The position numbers were made by a program, and so were the translations under genes. Source: JAXGXJ01 sp963829545 (GTDB lineage: Bacteria; Actinomycetota; Thermoleophilia; RBG-16-64-13). Taken from it: a stretch of 64,000 bases of DNA. Below are positions 1 to 6,525 of this stretch, piece after piece. The notes beneath the pieces were generated by a model. That model was not told where the DNA came from, did no database searches, and saw only the letters and a program-made list of their open reading frames with translations. Numbering within the stretch: the stretch's first letter is position 1; each line of letters begins with the position of its first letter. Location: contig CAWHIX010000006.1 in assembly GCA_963829545.1 (NCBI GenBank), positions 62,001-126,000 of the forward strand. Direction: 5' to 3'.

Positions 1-476
1 ACTTCGGCTATCTGACCGTCGGTCAGCTGAAGGGCCTCCTCCTCCCATCCCAGAGAACGCACCACTATGACGGCCATCTGCTGGCGGGATAGAGGAGCGA
101 AGGGACGAAAGCTCCCATCGGGGAATCCGCTCATCCAGCGGTTCTCCAACGCCGCCTGCACGAAGGGCGCGGCCGCGGGGTCCACATCGGAGAAGTTCGG
201 GGCGGCGGAAGACGGCTCGACGCCTCTCCAGTTGGTGATGATCTTGGCGGCCTGGCCCCTGCTCACCGGGTCGTCGGGAAGGAAGGTGCCACTCAGAGTA
301 CCGGAGACGATGTCTTTCGCGACCAGGCTCTCGATGGCTACGTGTGCGGGGTGTGTCTCTGCTACGTCGGGGAAGATGGACGGATGTGCTTGAGCCGCGG
401 TGGCGGCCGGTCCTCCCAGAAGCACCGCTGCGAGGAGCAGCATCGCCGGGATCGCAAGCCTTATCGTTCGCTTCAT
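1..476 (-). CDS. SLH-domain surface protein, N-terminal part (runs off the left edge)
   Basis: This is an exported protein predicted to bind the cell envelope through S-layer homology (SLH) repeats. Reading from an ATG at 476, residues 1-26 form a signal peptide: a basic MKRTIR start, then a hydrophobic core ending near ATAA. Two SLH repeats follow. The first starts FPDV around residue 33 and has the PDDPVSRGQAA pattern; the second starts FSDVDP around residue 86 and has FPDGSFRPFAPLSRQQMA. About 158 residues are present and no stop is reached, so the C-terminal function is unknown. A weak purine-rich ribosome site (GGCAGAGG) precedes the ATG. SLH domains are well established as anchors to secondary cell-wall polymers; the full role of this protein is not visible. 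Confidence 0.85.
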   Translation of the reverse strand, partial: MKRTIRLAIPAMLLLAAVLLGGPAATAAQAHPSIFPDVAETHPAHVAIESLVAKDIVSGTLSGTFLPDDPVSRGQAAKIITNWRGVEPSSAAPNFSDVDPAAAPFVQAALENRWMSGFPDGSFRPFAPLSRQQMAVIVVRSLGWEEEALQLTDGQIAE

Positions 477-800
477 ACCTCTGCCTTTGTTCGTTTACAG
501 CGTCTGAAGGCGGAGGAGGGTATGGATCGGGCCAAGAACGTGCGAGATCACGCCCACGGGTCGACATGGTCGGACCGCAGGCCGATGGGTCTTGAGGGAA
601 AGGGTGTTAGCGGAAGGACGTCTCGCGATGTGCTTTGGGCCTGGTCACAACTCTCCAGTTCGCCCTCTGCCCAAGTCTAAGACTGTGAAGACCAAGGCTG
701 GTTCTACAACAACGGGAGGGAGGATACCAGAGTGCGTGGCCGGTGTCACCCCCCCGGGTATCGAGGCGACTCGGTCTCAGACGCTCGCAGTCCCGAGCGG
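477..800. other. Intergenic stretch with no recognisable gene
   Basis: This stretch separates the SLH gene from the ABC permease, both on the minus strand. Frames on either strand give only low-complexity arginine-rich translations typical of GC-rich antisense. It should contain the SLH gene promoter, but no convincing -35/-10 pair was found. The apparent extension of the permease frame to 607 is out-of-frame reading after a frameshift. Confidence 0.5.
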
Positions 801-1617
801 CTAGGAGAGTACGTCCTTGCGCCGGAAGATGAAGTAGGCCACGCCGGTCATGCCCACGATCCAGACGGCGAAGTTGATGAGAGCGTCGCTGATGGGGGCC
901 CAGACGATGGGCTCGCGGAAGAGGTTGATCCAGGCGTCGAAGTGGCTGGTGAACAGATAGGGTTGCAGGAAGTCGAACACGCTCAAGCTTCCCAGTACGA
1001 GCATGACGATCACCAGCACCAAGAGCGGCTCCCACAGCCGTGAGGCTGGAGTTAGTGAGGGTCGAGAAGGCCACCGACAGGGATACCACCGTGGCCATCC
1101 CTACCAGGACGAAAACGTAAGCGAGGAAGATCAGCCAGATGCTCTCCCCTACCCCGACCGTCTGACCGGTGAGGAGCGTGAGGGGCCCGAGGCCGTAGAT
1201 GGCCCCTCCGGCGATGAGCGAGCCCACGGCCAGCAACACGAGTCCGATGGCGATGTACATGTTGGCGACGAACCATTTGGCAAGGAGCACCGCTCCCCGG
1301 CGTACCGGCTGCATGAGGAGGGTCCTCAGGGTCCCGTTCTCGGCCTCGCCGGCGATCGTCTGGCTGCCCGACATCGCAGCCAGCAGGGGGAGGAGGAACG
1401 TCACCAGGGCGAAGAGCGATGCGACCGCCACCAGCAGGCCGTTACTCCCGATAAGGTCGAAGAACTGAGGACCGCCCTGCTCCGCTGGCGGAGGGCCTTC
1501 GCCCGATAGCCGCAAGGCTGCCGTAATGATGAAGGGGATCAGGAAAAGGCCGGCCCACCCGAAGTAGGTGCGCTTCTGGAAGAGGATCTTGACGAATTCC
1601 CGGGATATGTGGCTCAT
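801..1617 (-). CDS. ABC-2 type transporter permease (one frameshift)
   Basis: This is the membrane subunit of an ABC exporter, about 270 residues with six expected membrane helices. The N-terminal frame starts at the ATG at 1617 (MSHISREFVKILFQKRTY) and carries helices to about residue 195. It then loses sense at about 1033, where a neighbouring frame continues with a matching hydrophobic end (VLVIVMLVLGS to FRRKDVLS, stop at 801). One extra T in GCTCTTGGTG explains the break, so the gene is probably intact in life. It overlaps the upstream ATPase gene by 4 bases (ATGA), which indicates translational coupling. The segment SGSQTIAGEAENGTLRTLL is typical of ABC-2 permeases. The substrate is unknown; the lipoprotein and two-component neighbours suggest export of, or defence against, an envelope-active compound. 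Confidence 0.85.
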
Positions 1618-2642
1618 GACACGCTCCCGCCGCCGTCCGCTGGGGTGGAGGCGGCCGTCCCGCTCTCCTCTTCGCGCGCCGTGAGCTCCAGGAACATGTC
1701 TTCGAGGCCCTGCTCGATGGCGGGCACGACGGCCAGGACGTCGATGTCGTCGGCCACCAGCCTGCGCACCATCTCGGGGACGAACCCGTCGCTGCTGTCG
1801 ATGACCAAGTACTCCTCGTCTTGACGTACTCCGGTCGAAGAGGTCATGCTCCGCAACACCTCCATCGCCCGCCGCTGGTCGCCCGTGAGCACCTTGACGG
1901 CGTTGCTGGTGGGGTGCAGCTTGGAAACCGGTCCCTGCACGATCATGCGGCCCTTGCGTACGATGGCGGCTCTATTGCAGACCAGTTCCACTTCGTGCAG
2001 CAGGTGCGAGGAGAGGAAGACGGTCGTTCCCTCGCGCCCCAGTTGGCGGATGAGCTCGCGGACGTCCTTCATACCCTGCGGGTCGAGGCCGCTGGTGGGC
2101 TCGTCGAGGATGATGAGATCGGGACGATGGATGAGGGCCAAGGCGATCCCCAGACGCTGGCGCATGCCGTGGGAGTAACTGCCCACCTTCGACCCGGCCC
2201 GTTCCGATAGGCCCACCATCTCGAGGACTTCCGTTATGCGCTCCTCGCTGACCTCACCGTTCATGGCACCCAGCATGCGCAGGTTGCGTCGCGCGGTCAT
2301 GTTGGCGTAGAAGATCGGATCGTCTACGAAGCCACCCATGTGCCGCAGGGCCTCCTGACGCGCCTCAGGCACCCGGTGGTCGAGCACCTGCGCGTAGCCG
2401 CTGGTGGGATAGATGAGCCCGAAGATCAGGCGGATGGTGGTGGTCTTGCCCGCGCCGTTGGGGCCCAGGAAGCCGAATACGTCGCCCCTGCACACGGCGA
2501 GGTCCAGCTCGTCGACCGCGCGCAGCTTCTTGAAGTCCTTGGTCAGCTTGTGTGTCGCCAGGACGACGGTCTGCTCGCTGCAGGAGTCGCGCAAGGGCGT
2601 CCCCCGGTCTTCGGTCTGTGTCACCAGGGTGTCAGCGCACAC
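1614..2642 (-). CDS. ABC transporter ATP-binding protein
   Basis: This is the cytoplasmic ATPase that powers the adjacent ABC-2 permease. The product is 342 residues from a GTG start. Walker A is GPNGAGKTTT at residues 60-69, the signature is YSHGMRQR near 156-163 (a variant of LSGGQ common in this exporter family), and Walker B LIILDEPTSGLDP is at 177-189. A C-terminal extension of about 80 residues after the nucleotide domain is usual for such drug/lantibiotic-type exporters. The gene starts inside the last codons of the upstream secreted-protein gene (11-base overlap) and overlaps the permease by 4 bases, so the three form one operon. The first 25 residues are poorly conserved in type, so a GTG start slightly further in is possible. 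Confidence 0.93.
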   Translation of the reverse strand: MCADTLVTQTEDRGTPLRDSCSEQTVVLATHKLTKDFKKLRAVDELDLAVCRGDVFGFLGPNGAGKTTTIRLIFGLIYPTSGYAQVLDHRVPEARQEALRHMGGFVDDPIFYANMTARRNLRMLGAMNGEVSEERITEVLEMVGLSERAGSKVGSYSHGMRQRLGIALALIHRPDLIILDEPTSGLDPQGMKDVRELIRQLGREGTTVFLSSHLLHEVELVCNRAAIVRKGRMIVQGPVSKLHPTSNAVKVLTGDQRRAMEVLRSMTSSTGVRQDEEYLVIDSSDGFVPEMVRRLVADDIDVLAVVPAIEQGLEDMFLELTAREEESGTAASTPADGGGSVS

Positions 2643-3951
2643 TTGCTGCTAGTTCCTTCAGGTCCGCCGACGGGACGCCGCCCACCGCGATCACGCCCAA
2701 CTCGTCCTGCGGCCAGGCCAAGAGCGAGACGAGTGCCGTGGAGAGCTCGAATCCGGCGGCACCGTTCACCGTCGCCTTGCCCAGCAGAGGTATCTGGCCG
2801 AGGAGACCCTGCAGCGCCGTGGCCTGAGCGGCGGGTAGGGGTGTCTCCACCAGGGCGACGGTGTCGAAGCCCTGGCCATAGATCAGGATGACTACCGGGC
2901 CTGTGAGGGTCCCCAGAAGGCTCAGGTCCGCTCCGCCCCGGGGCATGGCCGAGTCGGAGTGATCACCGAGCAGGCCGCCGCCATCGGGCAGATCGATCAC
3001 GTACGCGCCCTGGAAGGGGTATGAAGCCTCATCCGGTTCGGGCGCCAGCAGATCGAAGCCCGCTTGGGCCTCGGCTTCAGCAAGAGTCAGGGACTCGAGG
3101 TTCTTGAAATCGGGCACGTTCCCCGGGACGGCGGCGGTCGCCGTATCCGACCCCAGGGGGCAACTCAGTTCCTTCTCCTCCACCGTGGCTCCCGGAGGGG
3201 CAGGCACCGTGAAGATATCCTCGGCGATGGGATCGTAGGAAACCTTGGTGAATCCCGCGAAGAGCACGGCTTCGGTGGCACCGCGGCCGAACACCTCGAG
3301 CTGCAGAGGGACGAACGTCTCTCCGTCGATAGCTACCCGCAGCGAGCCGAAGAGCGACTTGTCAGAGTTCGGGGTCAGAGTCAGCAGGTAGCAGGGGCGC
3401 CCGGCCACCGACTCCTGCCCGGTCACGGCCAGAGCGGCCGTCGGGGCCAACTTCTCCAGCGCGCCGGCGATGGAGGTCTGCAGGTCAGGGAGGGCCGGCA
3501 GGGTATGGGGCGTGCTGTCTGCGGTCCCGCAGGCGCTGTCGGCGGGCAGGGTGTACTTGGTCAGCGAGTTCTCGGCCGAGTCGTAGACGGTGACGGTCCT
3601 GCCGTCGAAGTAGATGCTCATGTCATTCCCAAGGCGTCCAAAGATGTCCACGCGCGCTTTCTCGCCCTCTATCCAGAGCCTTCCGCTGCCGCCCTGGAGC
3701 AGGCCGCCCAAGCCCTCGCCGCCCAGATTCAGAGCACTCAACGGGCCGAGCAGATCGTTCGTGATGGTGAAGTCCCCGCTCACGGAGAGATCGCTCTCCG
3801 GCACGCCGGCTACCTGGGCCAAGAGTTCGGCGGGGGTGAGGACCGGGAGTTCTTGACCCTGGGCGTACGCCTTGACCAGACCGAAGCTGAGTCCGGCGAT
3901 GACGATAACGGCCAGGAGGGATACAACTAGGATGTTCCGATGACGATGCAT
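2632..3951 (-). CDS. Exported LolA/RseB-like protein of the ABC operon
   Basis: This protein is anchored in or secreted across the membrane. Residues 8-30 are a hydrophobic segment (ILVVSLLAVIVIAGLSFG) with a basic start, ending at AYAQ. The body (439 residues in all) has a first half resembling LolA/RseB-like lipid- or lipoprotein-binding folds: GSGRLWIEGEKARVDIF, then a strand with FDGRTVTVYDS, and a later sensor-like stretch FTVPAPPGATVEEKE. The C-terminal half resembles DUF4367-type domains. Such proteins typically precede ABC exporters in Actinomycetota. It is the first gene of an operon with the ATPase and permease and lies divergent to a two-component system. It could act as a substrate-binding or signal-transmitting partner, which is inference. 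The family assignment is from fold pattern only. Confidence 0.7.
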   Translation of the reverse strand: MHRHRNILVVSLLAVIVIAGLSFGLVKAYAQGQELPVLTPAELLAQVAGVPESDLSVSGDFTITNDLLGPLSALNLGGEGLGGLLQGGSGRLWIEGEKARVDIFGRLGNDMSIYFDGRTVTVYDSAENSLTKYTLPADSACGTADSTPHTLPALPDLQTSIAGALEKLAPTAALAVTGQESVAGRPCYLLTLTPNSDKSLFGSLRVAIDGETFVPLQLEVFGRGATEAVLFAGFTKVSYDPIAEDIFTVPAPPGATVEEKELSCPLGSDTATAAVPGNVPDFKNLESLTLAEAEAQAGFDLLAPEPDEASYPFQGAYVIDLPDGGGLLGDHSDSAMPRGGADLSLLGTLTGPVVILIYGQGFDTVALVETPLPAAQATALQGLLGQIPLLGKATVNGAAGFELSTALVSLLAWPQDELGVIAVGGVPSADLKELAASVR

Positions 3952-4066
3952 GGGTCACTCCTTCCCGCGGCGGTTCGCCGCAGATGTGAGGAGCACTTTA
4001 CCACGCTCCCAGTCGGGGAGACGGCTACACCTGATGGGGCTGGGGACGGGGTGCTCCAGACGCGGA

Positions 4067-4092
4067 TTTCACGCGTTCAGGATTCTTTCAGG
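4067..4092. promoter_or_regulatory. Candidate response-regulator binding repeats
   Basis: Three related boxes lie in line: TTTCACG (4067-4073), GTTCAGG (4075-4081) and TTTCAGG (4086-4092). The last two share TTCAGG at an exact 11-base period. OmpR/PhoB-type regulators bind tandem direct repeats with an 11-base period, and the gene for such a regulator starts 290 bases away. Binding is inferred, not shown. Confidence 0.35.
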
Positions 4093-4171
4093 TGGGTGGT
4101 GGCATCATACCGTCATGGAGTCACACAGCATTGCTCAACCCCCCTCCTGAGCTGTGGCCCCAACCCTGTCC

Positions 4172-4205
4172 GGTGATGTCCGACCCTAACGGGAAGGACA
4201 TCACC
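4172..4205. repeat. Perfect 10-bp hairpin
   Basis: GGTGATGTCC (4172-4181) pairs exactly with GGACATCACC (4196-4205) around a 14-base loop. It lies directly before a second, larger hairpin. No T-run follows on either strand, so a leader RNA structure or cruciform fits as well as a terminator. Confidence 0.6.
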
Positions 4206-4210
4206 ACGCC

Positions 4211-4270
4211 CACACGGCGGAGACGGCGTTTGCGGCGTTCGGATAATCCGAACGCCGCGCCCGCCGTGTG
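4211..4270. repeat. Two-tier perfect stem-loop
   Basis: An outer stem CACACGGCGG (4211-4220) pairs exactly with CCGCCGTGTG (4261-4270). Inside it an inner stem GCGGCGTTCGGA (4232-4243) pairs exactly with TCCGAACGCCGC (4247-4258) around TAA. The result is a very stable structure 110 bases before the response-regulator start. It may be a structured 5' leader or a small RNA. Confidence 0.65.
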
Positions 4271-4382
4271 ATTCTCAGCCAAAGCCCCCAGCGCTTCTCG
4301 GCTTGCGGCCTTCATGCTGCCTGAACGCGCTCCCTACGAGGAACTTGTCCACACGCGTCCGGGGGGCGATACTACGGGCACC

Positions 4383-5051
4383 ATGATGGAACCTCGCATC
4401 TTCGTCCTCGAAGACGACCCGCAAATGCGCTCTTTGCTCGTCCGCGGCATCCGCGAAGAAGGCTACGAGGTGGATGGTTACGCGACGGGTTCCGACCTGC
4501 TACGCCGGATCGCCGACGTGGTCCCCGATCTTCTCATCATCGACATCGGTCTGCCCGACACCGACGGGCGGGACGTGTGCCAGGCCATCCGCGCCCAAGG
4601 GGTGACCTCGCCCGTGCTCTTCCTGACCGCGCGCGATTCGCTTTCCGACCGCCTGTCGGGCTTTCGTGTAGGCGGGGACGACTACGTGACCAAACCGTTC
4701 GCCTTTGCGGAATTGCTCGCCCGTGTGGAAGCTCTGGTGCGCCGCGGGGGCACAGAGCGGGGCGTGGAGGCGGGGGGGCTGGTCCTCGACCCGGCGAAAC
4801 ACGCCGTATCGTGCGGCAAGGTGACGGTCCCGCTCACTCCCACCGAGTTCCGGTTGCTGGCCAAATTGGCCGCGGCTCCCGGGGAGGCAGTGCGCCGCAA
4901 GGCCCTGGTGGAGACGGCCTGGCCCCACGGAGCCATCGTCTACGACAACACCCTGGACGCCTACATCGCCAGGTTGAGGCGCAAGGTCTGCTCGCTGGCC
5001 GGCGCTCCGCAGATCGTGACCGTACGCGGCGTGGGCTACTCGCTCAAGTAG
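4383..5051 (+). CDS. OmpR/PhoB-family response regulator
   Basis: This is a two-component transcription regulator of 222 residues. The receiver domain occupies residues 1-120, with acidic residues D11-D12, the phospho-acceptor D54 in IIDIGLPDTDG, T86 in FLTARDS, and K106 in VTKPFAF. The C-terminal winged helix (about 130-222) has the family signatures LTPTEFRLL and a closing VRGVGYSLK. The start at the tandem ATG at 4383/4386 was chosen because the text MMEPRIFVLEDD begins the receiver fold exactly there; an upstream in-frame ATG at 4314 adds unconserved residues. The histidine kinase follows 31 bases later. The pair probably controls the divergent lipoprotein-ABC operon, which is inference from arrangement. 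Confidence 0.95.
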   Translation: MMEPRIFVLEDDPQMRSLLVRGIREEGYEVDGYATGSDLLRRIADVVPDLLIIDIGLPDTDGRDVCQAIRAQGVTSPVLFLTARDSLSDRLSGFRVGGDDYVTKPFAFAELLARVEALVRRGGTERGVEAGGLVLDPAKHAVSCGKVTVPLTPTEFRLLAKLAAAPGEAVRRKALVETAWPHGAIVYDNTLDAYIARLRRKVCSLAGAPQIVTVRGVGYSLK

Positions 5052-5082
5052 GGACGGATGAAGCCGCCATCAAGGACATAGC

Positions 5083-6447
5083 ATGAGGCGGTGGTTCTCG
5101 CGTATGGGGGTGCGCGACCGCCTTCTTCTGGCCGTCCTGGTGACGGTGGCCGCGGCGCTGGTCACCATGACCGTGGTTCTCAACTTCGTCCTCATCACAA
5201 GCTTGAACGCCGATGTCGACGAGCGGCTGCAGACCATGGCCACCGACATGAGCCGCAACATCAGGATCTCCGGGGGACAGGTGAGCCTTCCCCGGCCCAG
5301 CGGTGACATCAAGGAGTTGGGGTCGCAGATCTGGGTGTTCGTCGGTGGCTATACGGTCACGGCTCCCGCGGTCGACCCGGCCATCGCGGAGGCGGCCCGC
5401 CAACTGGATGGGCAGGCGGCCCAGTTCGTCGATGTTCCCGAGCAAGAGGTGCGGCTGTACGGGATCCCCCTCTACTCCGGCGGGGAACGTATCGGCACGA
5501 TCGTCTCCGGTCTATCCACAGCCTCGTACCGGCAGAACAAGAACGTCACCCTGCTGGGTACCGTCACCTTCACGGCCGTGCTGCTCATCATCGTGGGCTT
5601 CGCGGCACGGTGGCTCCTCAACTCGGCCTTCCGGCCCATGGTAAGGATGACCGGCGAGGCGGAGGCTTGGACTACCGAAGACCTCGACCGGCGCTTCGAT
5701 CTGGGGCCGCCTCACGACGAACTCACTCAGTTGGCCTACACACTCGACGGCATGCTCGACCGTTTGGCGACCAGTCTACGGCGGGAGCAGCGCTTCTCGG
5801 CCGAGGTCTCTCACCAGCTGCGTACGCCCGTGGCCAAGATCAAGGCAGAGGCAGAGCTGGCCCTGCGGCGCGAGCGGCCGGCGGATTACTACCAGGAGGC
5901 GCTTGGCTCGGTTCTCTACAGCGCTGACCAGATGGCGCGCACGGTCGAAGCCCTCCTGGCGGCGTCCCAGGAAGAGGGAAGCCTGGCTCGGGGACGGGCC
6001 GAGGTGTGGCAGGTGATCGCCGATGTAGTCAGCTCCATAGGGGTGCTCGCCGAAGAGAACGAGGTGGAGGTGCGCGTGAGACCTCCCGCGCGCGATCTGC
6101 GCGTGGGTGTGGAACGCGACATCGCCGTGCAGATCCTGGCGCCCGTAGTCGAGAATGCCTGCCGCTTCGCTCGTTCGGACGTGCTCCTGTCCGCCACTCG
6201 CAAGGGTACGGAGGTGCACTTCGTGGTGGAGGACGACGGTCCCGGAGTGGCCGAGGAAGAGAGCGAGAAGATCTTCGAGCCGGGGGTCCGTGGTTCGGCC
6301 TCCGGTAACGGCGGCAACCGCTCGCGAGGCGTCGGCCTGGGTCTCCCCCTGTCGCGGCGCCTGGCCAGAGCCGCCTCCGGCGACGTCGAACTGGCGACGG
6401 GTCATCGCGGAGCCCGCTTCCTGGTGCGCCTACCTACGGGCAGGTAG
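5083..6447 (+). CDS. Sensor histidine kinase
   Basis: This is the membrane sensor partner of the preceding regulator, 454 residues. Transmembrane segments lie at about 14-38 and 157-180 and flank an extracytoplasmic sensor domain of about 115 residues. A HAMP region follows (about 180-232). The dimerisation/phosphoacceptor helix is FSAEVSHQLRTPVAK, with the phosphorylated histidine at residue 244. The ATPase domain shows an N box (VVENACRFA), a G1 box (VEDDGPGVAEEE) and a G2 box (GVGLGLPLSRRLA). The ATG lies 31 bases after the regulator stop and the two are clearly co-transcribed. The sensed signal is unknown; the linked exporter hints at an envelope or antimicrobial stress. Confidence 0.95.
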   Translation: MRRWFSRMGVRDRLLLAVLVTVAAALVTMTVVLNFVLITSLNADVDERLQTMATDMSRNIRISGGQVSLPRPSGDIKELGSQIWVFVGGYTVTAPAVDPAIAEAARQLDGQAAQFVDVPEQEVRLYGIPLYSGGERIGTIVSGLSTASYRQNKNVTLLGTVTFTAVLLIIVGFAARWLLNSAFRPMVRMTGEAEAWTTEDLDRRFDLGPPHDELTQLAYTLDGMLDRLATSLRREQRFSAEVSHQLRTPVAKIKAEAELALRRERPADYYQEALGSVLYSADQMARTVEALLAASQEEGSLARGRAEVWQVIADVVSSIGVLAEENEVEVRVRPPARDLRVGVERDIAVQILAPVVENACRFARSDVLLSATRKGTEVHFVVEDDGPGVAEEESEKIFEPGVRGSASGNGGNRSRGVGLGLPLSRRLARAASGDVELATGHRGARFLVRLPTGR

Positions 6448-6454
6448 CAGCGGG

Positions 6455-6484
6455 AGGCGCCGCCGGCACCGCCGCCGGCGCCTT
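6455..6484. terminator. Bidirectional terminator between convergent kinase and glgP
   Basis: The arms at 6455-6467 and 6471-6483 pair over 12 of 13 positions around the loop ACC, and TTGT follows on the plus strand. The hairpin sits exactly between the stop codons of two convergent genes. Confidence 0.7.
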
Positions 6485-6525
6485 GTAGCGGGGCGGGCCG
6501 TCAGACGCGTCTGGTCCGCAGGGGC

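Larger units (their letters stand above)
3952..4382. other. 430-base divergent regulatory region between ABC operon and two-component system
   Basis: No convincing gene is present. The region holds a cluster of TTCA-type direct repeats (4067-4092) and two strong perfect hairpins (4172-4205 and 4211-4270), listed separately. It should carry the promoters of both the minus-strand lipoprotein-ABC operon and the plus-strand regulator-kinase pair. Confidence 0.6.

Noticed and set aside
2340..3930. Long plus-strand frames antisense to the ABC and lipoprotein genes
   Set aside because: They overlap clearly recognisable minus-strand proteins and have glycine/arginine-rich composition expected of GC-rich antisense.
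4121..4315. Minus-strand frame of 64 codons in the regulatory gap
   Set aside because: It spans the perfect hairpins, has no ribosome site and no recognisable residues pattern; better explained as structured non-coding DNA.
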